A DNA stretch of 64,000 nucleotides from Actinomyces johnsonii (GTDB taxonomy: Bacteria > Actinomycetota > Actinomycetes > Actinomycetales > Actinomycetaceae). The stretch spans positions 248,001-312,000 of the forward strand of contig NZ_VICB01000005.1 in the NCBI RefSeq assembly GCF_006546835.1, given 5' to 3'. How positions within the stretch are numbered: position 1 is the first letter of the stretch; every line of letters starts with the position of its first letter. Under the pieces are notes generated by a model, which had not been told where the DNA came from, searched no databases, and worked only from the letters and a program-made list of their open reading frames with translations. Below are positions 37,381 to 44,546 of this stretch, one piece after another. Position numbers and translations under genes: made by a program.

Positions 37381-38175
37381 TAGCGCGCCCGCAGGGACCT
37401 GGGCCGGGCGCCGTCGTCCCTGCAGCCACAGGAGTGCCAGCGTCACCAGGCACAGCCAGGCCAGCCCTAGGGACCAGCCGGCCAGGACGTCGGTCATCCA
37501 GTGGTAGCCCAGGTAGACGCGGGAAGCGCCCACCATGAGGGTCGCCCCCACCGCCGCCATGATCGCCAGTAGCCGGTACAGGATCGATGCAGTGGACATC
37601 AGGACCATTCCTGCCAGCAGGCCCGCGAAAACGGCCGTGTTGAAGGAGTGCCCCGAGGGGAAGGAAGCGGTCGATGCGGATGGGCCCAGAAGGGTGTCGG
37701 TGGAGGGGCGCGAACGCCCGAAGAGCTCTTTGAGTACCACCGTCAGCAGACTGGAGCCGACCATCGTCGCAGTCAGTACCAGAGCGCGCACGCGGTGCCC
37801 TCGCATGAAGAGGAGGACGGCGCAGATCGCGGTCAGGATCGTCAGTCCCGCGGTGGAGCCCAGGGCGGTGAACACCTGCATGATGGCGGTCAAAGCCGGA
37901 TATCGCTCGTCTGCGGCCCAGGTGGTGACACTCTGGTCGTGAGGCGCCAGCCCTGTTCCGTTGCTCGTGGTCAGGGCCAGCCAGGAGAAGAACGACAGCG
38001 TGATGACGGCGGTCATGGCCAGTGCGCCGGCACGCCTGGTGCGCCAAGTTCCTGGCAGGTGATCGAGTGAGAGCATGAGCGCGAGGCTAGCGGCGACGGC
38101 CAGGGCGAGGCTATGCGTAGACCATGGGGAGGCTGAGTGGTGTTGCCCGCGCTCAGACCGTTTGACGGGTAGCAT
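37345..38175 (-). CDS. PAP2-family membrane phosphatase
   Basis: A 276-residue membrane phosphatase with the three PAP2 motifs: KELFGRSRP, FPSGHSFN and SRVYLGYHWMTDV. About six membrane helices are visible. It could dephosphorylate undecaprenyl pyrophosphate or phosphatidate. Its 3' end overlaps the imuB coding region on the other strand by 36 bases. It diverges from tdk with a 38-base gap. Confidence 0.88.
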   Translation of the reverse strand: MLPVKRSERGQHHSASPWSTHSLALAVAASLALMLSLDHLPGTWRTRRAGALAMTAVITLSFFSWLALTTSNGTGLAPHDQSVTTWAADERYPALTAIMQVFTALGSTAGLTILTAICAVLLFMRGHRVRALVLTATMVGSSLLTVVLKELFGRSRPSTDTLLGPSASTASFPSGHSFNTAVFAGLLAGMVLMSTASILYRLLAIMAAVGATLMVGASRVYLGYHWMTDVLAGWSLGLAWLCLVTLALLWLQGRRRPAQVPAGALSGVHGIEPPPA

Positions 38176-38213
38176 CCGGCGCGAGTGTCCGCACCCAGGC
38201 CAGGAGGACCCGC

Positions 38214-38864
38214 GTGGCCAAGCTCTACTTCCGCTACGGCGCCATGAACTCAGGTAAGTCCACCGGGTTGCTTCAGACCGCCCACAACTACGAGGAGCGC
38301 GGGCAACGCGTCCTGCTCATCAAGGCAGTGGTCGACACCAAGGGGGAGGATCGCGTGGTCTCCCGGCTCGGTGTGTCACGTCGCGTCGACCTCCTTATCG
38401 ACGCCGATGACGACCTGCGCGCTCTGGTGCGCGAACGGGCCCTGGCCGGTGCGCAAGCCGTCTCGGAGGGGGATGGCGGACGGCAGGAGGAGACGGTGTC
38501 TCTGCGCGAGGTCCTCGACTGCGTGCTCATCGACGAGGCCCAGTTCCTCTCGCCCCTTCAGGTGGACCAGCTCATGGAGATCGCGCTGGTCGACGATGTC
38601 CCCGTCCTGGCCTACGGGATCCGCACCGACTTCCGCGCTCTCAGCTTCCCCGGGTCGCGGAGACTGCTGGAGATCGCCCACTCCCTGGAGGAGCTGAAGA
38701 CCATCTGCCGATGCGGGCGCAAGGCCATCTTCAACGCCCGCAAGGTGGGGGAGTCCTTCGTCTTCGACGGCGACCAGGTGGCCATCGACTCCGGGGATAT
38801 CACCTACGAGTCGCTGTGCGGCAAGTGCTACCTGGCCGCTGGCGGGAGGCTGCTCGGTCAGTGA
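38214..38864 (+). CDS. tdk: Thymidine kinase
   Basis: A 216-residue type II thymidine kinase that phosphorylates thymidine with ATP in the salvage pathway. The P-loop is in YGAMNSGKST near residue 9, the carboxylate motif is VLIDEAQFLSP, the thymidine lasso shows AYGIRTDFRALSFPGS, and the zinc cysteines are in CRCGRKA and CGKCYLA. GTG start at 38214, preceded by AGGAGG. Confidence 0.95.
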   Translation: MAKLYFRYGAMNSGKSTGLLQTAHNYEERGQRVLLIKAVVDTKGEDRVVSRLGVSRRVDLLIDADDDLRALVRERALAGAQAVSEGDGGRQEETVSLREVLDCVLIDEAQFLSPLQVDQLMEIALVDDVPVLAYGIRTDFRALSFPGSRRLLEIAHSLEELKTICRCGRKAIFNARKVGESFVFDGDQVAIDSGDITYESLCGKCYLAAGGRLLGQ

Positions 38865-38884
38865 GCCGAGGCTGCGGGACTGCG

Positions 38885-38906
38885 CTTGTATCGGCAGGAG
38901 TACAAG
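38885..38906 (+). promoter_or_regulatory. Inverted repeat, first operator-like site
   Basis: CTTGTA and TACAAG separated by 10 bases. It lies 111 bases before the satD-like start and is exactly the same architecture as the site at 38959. Confidence 0.65.
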
Positions 38907-38958
38907 GCGGACCGAGGTGGGGCGTGCGAGGTGGGGCGCCGCCAGCTCCGAGGTTTTC

Positions 38959-38980
38959 CTTGTATCTAGGGTATTACAAG
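38959..38980 (+). promoter_or_regulatory. Inverted repeat, second operator-like site
   Basis: CTTGTA and TACAAG again separated by 10 bases. It ends 15 bases before the satD-like GTG start; with the first copy it forms a pair whose centres are 74 bases (about seven turns) apart. Confidence 0.7.
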
Positions 38981-38995
38981 CATTATCGTGAGACT

Positions 38996-39703
38996 GTGAA
39001 CGTCTCCTACGCGCTCATCGCAGACATCATCCGCTCGCGCGAGCTGCCCGATCGCAGGCGGGCTCAGCAGGTCATTTACGAGGCCCTGGGACGTGCCGCC
39101 GAAGGCCTGGCGCTGACGCAGTCCCCGTACGCGACGGTCGGCGATGAGCTGCAGGCGGTCTCGGAGACTCTTGTCGAGGCGCTTGCTCTCACGCTGCGCA
39201 TGCATCTGCTCCTGCCTGAAGGGCTCGGCCTGCGCTTCGGCATCGGCGCTGGAACGATCTCCGAGGTGGACGGCGTGGCGGGAGATGGTTCTGGCGGCGC
39301 GGCAGTGCGTCCTATCCAGGACGGTTCGGCGTGGTGGGCCGCGCGTGAGGCGATCGAGAGGTCCCACGCACTCCAGGATGAGGGCAGATCCTTCGTTCGC
39401 ACCTGGCTGCGCATCCACCCGGACGCGGTCAGCGGATCAGGAGGGAAGCGTAGCGAGCGCGAGGGACTCGTCAATTCCGTGCTGATCCTGCGCGACCAGA
39501 CAGTATTCCGTTTTCAGCCGCGTCAGCGCCGCATGATGGCCGGGCTCCTCATGGGGAAGACCCAGGTCGAGGTCGCCCGTCATGAGAAGGTGAGCCAGCA
39601 GGCCGTGTCTGAATTCGCTCGCGGTGTCGGTTCCTCTTTGCTGGAGGTCCAAAAAATCCTCGACCAGATGATCGGGGGAGACAAGGAAGGCATGCCCTCG
39701 TGA
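38996..39703 (+). CDS. SatD-family protein with C-terminal helix-turn-helix
   Basis: A 235-residue protein of the SatD family: VSYALIADIIRSRELPDRR at the start, TVGDELQAVSETLVEAL and LRFGIGAGTI in the middle, then a DNA-binding-like end RQRRMMAGLLMGKTQVEVAR with VSQQAVSEFARG (about residues 165-205). The GTG at 38996 is chosen since the family begins here. The stop overlaps the next gene's start. Two operator-like inverted repeats lie directly upstream, and the helix-turn-helix makes autoregulation likely (inference). SatD function is not established; the family is known from a Streptococcus suis locus. Confidence 0.75.
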   Translation: MNVSYALIADIIRSRELPDRRRAQQVIYEALGRAAEGLALTQSPYATVGDELQAVSETLVEALALTLRMHLLLPEGLGLRFGIGAGTISEVDGVAGDGSGGAAVRPIQDGSAWWAAREAIERSHALQDEGRSFVRTWLRIHPDAVSGSGGKRSEREGLVNSVLILRDQTVFRFQPRQRRMMAGLLMGKTQVEVARHEKVSQQAVSEFARGVGSSLLEVQKILDQMIGGDKEGMPS

Positions 39704-40467
39704 CAGCGCTTCTTGTTCTTCTGCTCGCTGCCGCCTCCGTAGTCGACGGCTCCGCCTGGGTGAGAGGGAGGACGTCCCGGTCGCCCGCGAAGGTGAGACT
39801 GCTGGCAGGTGTGCCGGCTGTTGCTGCTCTTGGCGTCCTGATCGGGTGGCCGATCCTTCATCTTCATGGCAGCGGTATCATCCTCGGCATTCTGGTAGCA
39901 GTGGCGTGGTTGAGCAGTGCCCTTGTTCCTCAGCGCTGGTGGGGGAGGCTGAGGAGGTTCAGTCGGGCGGAGCGGGTCGGCGCCGAGGACGACGTAGATC
40001 GGGTGGTGCGGCTGGCGCGCCTCGCCCGTGCGGGTGTCCTCATTCTTGCGGTGGCATTCTGTGCCGTTGCCTCTCAGCCGCTCGGCTCCGGGGTCGCCAA
40101 GGTGATTGCCGCCGTCGGGGCCGTCATTTTGCTGACTGTTCCCGCCAATCGAGTCGTCTCCGACATTCTTGCTATCGCTCGTCAGTCCCCGCAGAAGAAT
40201 GAACAACAGGGCAACCTGGGTGCGTCAATGCGCGGCGGTCGCTGGATCGGCCCGCTTGAGCGGATTCTCATTGTTCTACTCGCCTCGGTCGAGGCGTCAG
40301 CCGCGGTTGCCGCGATCGTAGCCGCCAAAGGCATCATCCGATTCCCTGAGATCAGTCTGGATGTCAAAGAGGCCGACGGAGGGCAGAAGGCCGAGGAGTT
40401 CCTCATCGGCTCCTTCGCCTCCTGGATCCTGGCCGCTCTCGGTGCTGTTGTCGTTCACGTTTCCTGA
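39700..40467 (+). CDS. Membrane protein paired with SatD (DUF3307/SatE-like)
   Basis: A 255-residue protein with six or so hydrophobic helices (ALLVLLLAAASVVDG, LLAGVPAVAALGVLIG, GIILGILVAVAWLSSALVP, AGVLILAVAFCAVAS, AVGAVILLTVPANRVV, RILIVLLASVEASAAVAAIV). The tail GRWIGPLERILIVLLASVEA with a following AAKGIIRFPEI matches the C-terminal block of DUF3307 proteins found beside SatD. GTG start overlaps the satD-like stop by 4 bases. They likely work together at the membrane; the role is unknown. Confidence 0.7.
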   Translation: MTALLVLLLAAASVVDGSAWVRGRTSRSPAKVRLLAGVPAVAALGVLIGWPILHLHGSGIILGILVAVAWLSSALVPQRWWGRLRRFSRAERVGAEDDVDRVVRLARLARAGVLILAVAFCAVASQPLGSGVAKVIAAVGAVILLTVPANRVVSDILAIARQSPQKNEQQGNLGASMRGGRWIGPLERILIVLLASVEASAAVAAIVAAKGIIRFPEISLDVKEADGGQKAEEFLIGSFASWILAALGAVVVHVS

Positions 40468-40535
40468 GTCGAAGGGAGATGGACTGTCTGTGCACTCTGT
40501 ATCGGCACCTGAGAAAGTCGAGCCTAGACAGTACC

Positions 40536-40563
40536 CATATAGTGCACTATGATGCACTATATG
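40536..40563 (+). promoter_or_regulatory. Perfect 11-bp inverted repeat over the start of the XRE-cupin gene
   Basis: CATATAGTGCA and TGCACTATATG flank a 6-base spacer. It covers all three possible start codons (ATG at 40549, 40552 and 40561), so a bound regulator would block transcription start or the first codons. It is the likely binding site of the XRE-cupin protein itself (inference). Confidence 0.75.
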
Positions 40564-41166
40564 GATGTGAGTGCAGAGTCGTTGGCACATGTGATCGGTT
40601 CGCGGATCAAGCAGGAGCGCAGCAATAGACGTTGGACGCTTGATCAGCTCGCTGAGGTTGCCGCGGTGAGCCGGCGAATGCTCGTGAAGGTCGAGCAGGG
40701 CGCAGTCAATCCGAGCGTCGGCACGCTGCTGCGTCTCTCGGATGCGCTCGGTATTGGGCTCCCGGCGCTCGTGGAGCCTCCGACGCCACGTGCGGTCAAG
40801 CTCGTGCGCAGTGGCGAAGGGGCTCGGCTGTGGAGCGGCGACCACGGAGGGGCCGGTGTCCTCGTTGCGGGGACGCAGCCGCCGGATGTCGTCGAGTTGT
40901 GGGACTGGACCCTCAATCCAGGAGACTGCCATGCGAGCGAAGCCCACACCTCCGGTACCCGCGAGCTGCTGCACGTCCAGGCCGGATCGATCCTCGTCAC
41001 GGTTGGTGACGATGCCTACGAGCTGCGCACCGGAGACGCACTGACGTTCTACGGAGACGTCGCCCACTCCTATGACAACCCCGGCCAGGAGCCAGTACGG
41101 TTCTCACTCACGGTCTTCGAGCCGGGGGTCGGAGCCGTACGCGGAACGGAGCCCTCGAATGACTAA
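40561..41166 (+). CDS. XRE-family regulator with cupin sensor domain
   Basis: A 201-residue regulator counted from the ATG at 40561; ATGs at 40549 and 40552 would add four or three residues. Residues 8-65 are an XRE helix-turn-helix (LAHVIGSRIKQERSNRRWTL, then VSRRMLVKVEQGAVNPSVGT). From about residue 105 a cupin follows (VVELWDWTLNPGDCHASEAH, GSILVTVGDDAYELRTGDAL, DVAHSYDNPG). The cupin has two His residues that may bind ligand or metal. It heads a four-gene operon with overlapping stops and starts. The next gene's ATG overlaps this gene's last codons. Confidence 0.85.
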   Translation: MDVSAESLAHVIGSRIKQERSNRRWTLDQLAEVAAVSRRMLVKVEQGAVNPSVGTLLRLSDALGIGLPALVEPPTPRAVKLVRSGEGARLWSGDHGGAGVLVAGTQPPDVVELWDWTLNPGDCHASEAHTSGTRELLHVQAGSILVTVGDDAYELRTGDALTFYGDVAHSYDNPGQEPVRFSLTVFEPGVGAVRGTEPSND

Positions 41167-41890
41167 CTCCATGAGCCCGAACGACTTCCTTGACGTCTGC
41201 ACCATCGAACCGGCCGTGTTCGAGCTGCGTCCCGACTACCGCGCGCAGCTACTCGTCGTCGACGGCATCTCGGCAAGCCTGGGTGCGCGCGAAGGTGACG
41301 ATGTCGCAGACGGCCTTATCCAGGCGGCGGAGGACCATGCTCGAACCCTGCTCGCCGAGTCCGCGGTCGACAAGCTGCCGCATATCGCAGCCTGGCGTGA
41401 GGCCTACCGGGCGTTTGGAGCCAAGCCGCAGCGCACCCGCAACAGCCTCGAGGCCTTGACCCGTCGTGCGCAGAAGGGTCTGCCCCGGGTGAATGTACTC
41501 ACCGACATCTACAACGCGATCTCGGTGCTGCATCAGATCCCGCTCGGCGGTGAGGATTTCGCCCTGTACGCGGGGCCAGCGCGCCTGATCCGCGCCACCG
41601 GCCAGGAGCGCTTCGACACCACTGCTGACGGCAAGGTCGTCGTCGAGCATCCCGATCCCGGGGAGGTCGTCTGGTGCGACGACGCTGGAGTGACATGTCG
41701 GCGCTGGAACTGGCGCCAGACCCGTCGCACCGGCCTGAGCGAGGCCACCCGGACGGCCTTCTTCATTCTCGACGCTCTCGCCCCGGTCTCCGATACCGAG
41801 CTGAGTACTGCCACCGACGCCCTCATCCAGGCACTCGGTGTTCTTAGCGCCGGCGCGAGCATCTACCGACGAATGATTGGTGCGCCGTGA
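41159..41890 (+). CDS. Free-standing B3/B4-domain (phenylalanyl-tRNA-synthetase-like) protein
   Basis: A 243-residue protein related to the B3/B4 editing domain of PheRS beta. Family blocks are EAYRAFGAKPQRTRNSLEAL, GLPRVNVLTDIYNAISVLHQ, the IPLGGEDFALYAG segment and EHPDPGEVVWCDDAGVTCRRWNWRQ. Stand-alone copies are thought to edit mischarged tRNA or handle a free amino acid. The operon with a DHDPS-like lyase and an MFS pump suggests an amino-acid-like substrate. The start overlaps the regulator gene by 8 bases. Function not established. Confidence 0.82.
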   Translation: MTNSMSPNDFLDVCTIEPAVFELRPDYRAQLLVVDGISASLGAREGDDVADGLIQAAEDHARTLLAESAVDKLPHIAAWREAYRAFGAKPQRTRNSLEALTRRAQKGLPRVNVLTDIYNAISVLHQIPLGGEDFALYAGPARLIRATGQERFDTTADGKVVVEHPDPGEVVWCDDAGVTCRRWNWRQTRRTGLSEATRTAFFILDALAPVSDTELSTATDALIQALGVLSAGASIYRRMIGAP

Positions 41891-42819
41891 AGCAGCCGCG
41901 CCAGCAGAACGACTCCGCCGCGATTAGCTTTACCGGACTCAGCGCCTTCCCCCTCACGCCGCTTCGCGACGACGCCGTCGATGAGCGAGCCTTCGCCGGC
42001 CTCGTCGAACGGCTCACTGCAGCCGGGGTGGATTCCATCACCGCCTTGGGCTCGACCGGTTCCTATGCGTACCTCACGCCGGCCGAACGTGCTCGGGTAG
42101 CCCGCATCGCCGTCGAGCACGCCGGAGCGACTCCGGTATTCGTCGGAGTCGGCGACCTGCGCACGTCGCGCGTCCTCGCCCATGTGGACAGCGCGCAGGA
42201 GGCCGGTGCGGCCGGTGTCCTGCTGGCCCCGATGACCTACCAGCCTCTTACCGATGATGACGTGTACGAGCTGTTCCGCATCGTCACCGAGCACACAGGC
42301 CTACCGGTTATCGTCTACGACAACCCCGACACCACGCACTTCACGTTCACCCTGGAGCTTTATGCCCGTATCGCCGAGCTGCCCGGCGTCGTATCGATCA
42401 AAATCCCCGGTGTCCCCGCCGCCCCGGATGCAGCACGTGAGCACGTCACGGCGATTCGGGGCGCAATTCCCGAGCACGTCACCATCGGCGTGTCCGGCGA
42501 TGCGCTGGCGGCCACCGGTCTGAATGCTGGCTGCGACGCCTGGTACTCGGTGATCGGAGGCACCCTCCCTGCGCCTGCGCTCTCGATTACCCGGGCCGCC
42601 CAGGCGGGCTGGACCCAGGAGGCTGTCGCGGAGTCGCGGCGGCTTGCGCCATTGTGGGACCTGTTCGCCGAGCTCGGCGGGAGCCTGCGCGTGATTGCGG
42701 CGATCGCCGAGTACCTCGGCCTTGTTCCGCCGTCCTGCCTGCCGCTGCCGATCCGGGGCCTGAACAGCTCCCAGCGTGTTCGTGTTTCCGACGTGGTTGT
42801 CGATCTCGGTCTTGCTTGA
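41887..42819 (+). CDS. Dihydrodipicolinate-synthase-family lyase
   Basis: A 310-residue TIM-barrel aldolase/lyase. The keto-acid-binding GSTG motif is at residues 55-58, the catalytic Tyr is in VYDNP (Tyr144), and the Schiff-base Lys is in SIKIPG (Lys172). The family uses pyruvate or a 2-oxo acid. The true DapA has GTTGE; here GSTGSY departs from it, so a different aldehyde partner is expected. GTG start overlaps the previous stop by 4 bases. Its place between a B3/B4 protein and an exporter is unusual. Confidence 0.85.
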   Translation: MKQPRQQNDSAAISFTGLSAFPLTPLRDDAVDERAFAGLVERLTAAGVDSITALGSTGSYAYLTPAERARVARIAVEHAGATPVFVGVGDLRTSRVLAHVDSAQEAGAAGVLLAPMTYQPLTDDDVYELFRIVTEHTGLPVIVYDNPDTTHFTFTLELYARIAELPGVVSIKIPGVPAAPDAAREHVTAIRGAIPEHVTIGVSGDALAATGLNAGCDAWYSVIGGTLPAPALSITRAAQAGWTQEAVAESRRLAPLWDLFAELGGSLRVIAAIAEYLGLVPPSCLPLPIRGLNSSQRVRVSDVVVDLGLA

Positions 42820-44017
42820 GCACCGTAGGGGTCTCGGGGCACCGGACCGAGCGGCTTGGGCGCTGGCGCGGTACGTGTTCGCTGCTACGCTCGTGCGCTC
42901 AGCTGATGGTGGTGCGGTGGTCGCCGTCGTGCTGCTTGCTCAAGTTTCCGGAAAGCCCGGATGGGTGTCCGGCATGCTGGGCGCATCGATAACCGCTCCA
43001 CATCTGCTCGGTCCGCTCATCGCTCGCCGCCTTGACGCCGCTGATGATGGCAGAAGAGTTATCGCCGTTTCGGCGGTTGTGCACGGTTTGCTGCTCGGGA
43101 CGGCCGGGTGGCTGCTGCCGGTGGCGCGGGTCATCGTCCCGACGGTCCTGCTGGTCGTCGCAGGCATGTTCGGTCCCATGCTCACCGGTGGAGTGAGCAG
43201 TCGGCTGCCGTCGATCGCGGGGCCGACGCAGAAGAGTCAGCGACGCGCACAAAGCTGGGATGTCGCCAGCTATGGCGTCAGCGGCACACTCGGGCCGGCT
43301 GTCACCGCATGGGTATCGGCTGCCGCCGGTCCGATGGGAGCGGTTCTTGTCCTCGCGGCGTCGGCGATCATCGGAGCTGGAGCCGTTCTTGTGCTCCCGA
43401 AACAGACGCCAGTAGCTGTTTCGAGGGAAGTATCCTCGCCGGTACGTGTCTTGGTGACGATCTGGCGATCCGGTCCGCTGCGCCGCGCCCTGGGGCTGAC
43501 GATCGTGGTTGCGTTCTCAGTTGCTGCACTGCCGATCTATGCCGTCGCCGTTGCTCCGAGCCTCGGCGGAGCTGCTCTGGCGGGGGTCCTGGTCGCCGGC
43601 TACGGGGTCGGAGGTCTCGCCGGATCAGTTCTGCTCATGGTACGGCCGTTTAAAGGAGATGCCGACAGACTCACGTCGGTCCTATCCGGAGGAGTCGCTG
43701 CCGCGCTGGTCGTCGTGGTGCCGGCGTCGAACCTCATCCTGGCACTGGCGGCGTTCACTGTCGTCGGCGTTGCGAACTCCCTGTTCTTCGCCGCGACATT
43801 GGCTGCTCGTAGCGAATACTCGCCTTCCGAGTCGCGAGGGCAGGTGTTCATCTGGGTGGGAGCGCTGAAGATTGCGGCAGGAGCAGTTGGTACAGCAGTC
43901 GCTGGAGTGCTCGACGGCGGCGCAACCTGGCTTCCGGTCGCTGCTGCTGCGGTTCTGTCGGCCACGAGTTCACTGTGGTGCATCGCAGAGAGGCGTCGGG
44001 TCGGGCATCAGTCTTGA
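42812..44017 (+). CDS. MFS transporter of the XRE-cupin operon
   Basis: About 401 residues with twelve hydrophobic helices (for example VIAVSAVVHGLLLGTAGWLL and AALAGVLVAGYGVGGLAGSV). It overlaps the lyase stop. The start is unsure: TTG at 42812 is used because it leaves the shorter overlap; GTG at 42776 would add 12 residues inside the lyase gene. The pattern SADGGAVVAVVLLAQVSG resembles small-solute exporters. It is the last gene of the unit. Confidence 0.75.
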   Translation: MLEHRRGLGAPDRAAWALARYVFAATLVRSADGGAVVAVVLLAQVSGKPGWVSGMLGASITAPHLLGPLIARRLDAADDGRRVIAVSAVVHGLLLGTAGWLLPVARVIVPTVLLVVAGMFGPMLTGGVSSRLPSIAGPTQKSQRRAQSWDVASYGVSGTLGPAVTAWVSAAAGPMGAVLVLAASAIIGAGAVLVLPKQTPVAVSREVSSPVRVLVTIWRSGPLRRALGLTIVVAFSVAALPIYAVAVAPSLGGAALAGVLVAGYGVGGLAGSVLLMVRPFKGDADRLTSVLSGGVAAALVVVVPASNLILALAAFTVVGVANSLFFAATLAARSEYSPSESRGQVFIWVGALKIAAGAVGTAVAGVLDGGATWLPVAAAAVLSATSSLWCIAERRRVGHQS

Positions 44018-44125
44018 TGACCCGTTGGAGTGCCTTCGGCGGTTCCGTTGAGCTTCGGTTATTCGTTGCTGATGAGCCAGTTCCGGGGGCGGCTCATCGT
44101 GTGGGGAGCGGGGCCCGCTGCTATG

Positions 44126-44141
44126 CTGTACATATGTTCGA
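44126..44141 (+). promoter_or_regulatory. Imperfect LexA box before the dnaE2 unit
   Basis: CTGTACATATGTTCGA matches 12 of 16 positions of the LexA consensus, with the right half-site perfect. A TATGCT hexamer that could be the -10 element overlaps its left edge (44122-44127). It is 33 bases before the small gene at 44174. Confidence 0.6.
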
Positions 44142-44173
44142 AAGCTGTGTGCTTGCCCGTGATCCGGTCGGTG

Positions 44174-44524
44174 ATGGGCTATGAGGAGAGGAGGTTCAAG
44201 ACCTCTTGCCCGCTGTCGGCCCGTCTGGGGGTCTTGCGCACTCGGGTTGGGCAGATCGCCTACCAGTCGCCCGCCCAGGACGCTTCCAGTGATCGAGCCG
44301 AGGGGCAGCCCGAGGGCCGTGACTCGGATAAATCGGGATCGTTCCCTGCGATATCAACAAATTTTCGCGTTTCTCAAGATGACTCGGATATCGATGTCGC
44401 CGGGAGCCCCCGCCAGTGCTACGTCCCCGGCGGCCCGGTGCTGGCCAGTCCGAGTAGGCGGATCGGCCCGGACATCCTCAACCGCCGCAACCCGGCCCTC
44501 AACAACCAGCCCTCACCCTTCTAA
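44174..44524 (+). CDS. Small unknown gene upstream of dnaE2
   Basis: A 116-residue reading frame with a strong coding signature in its second half: nearly all codons from about 44395 to the stop end in G or C, unlike the overlapping dnaE2-frame reading. The tail is PRQCYVPGGPVLASPSRRIG, then a Pro/Asn-rich stretch ending in QPSPF. The ATG at 44174 is one choice and lacks a good ribosome site; a nearer start is possible. It ends 22 bases before dnaE2 and lies behind the LexA-like box, so both should be SOS-induced. I do not recognise the family. QPSPF resembles the clamp-binding QL(S/D)LF motif, a weak resemblance. Confidence 0.6.
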   Translation: MGYEERRFKTSCPLSARLGVLRTRVGQIAYQSPAQDASSDRAEGQPEGRDSDKSGSFPAISTNFRVSQDDSDIDVAGSPRQCYVPGGPVLASPSRRIGPDILNRRNPALNNQPSPF

Positions 44525-44546
44525 ACCTCCAGGTGCCACTGACAGC

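Noticed and set aside
44181..44546. N-terminal extension of dnaE2
   Set aside because: Codon third positions are mixed in this frame; the other frame (small gene) is the coding one, and PHP starts right at MTSRHRYAELHAHS.
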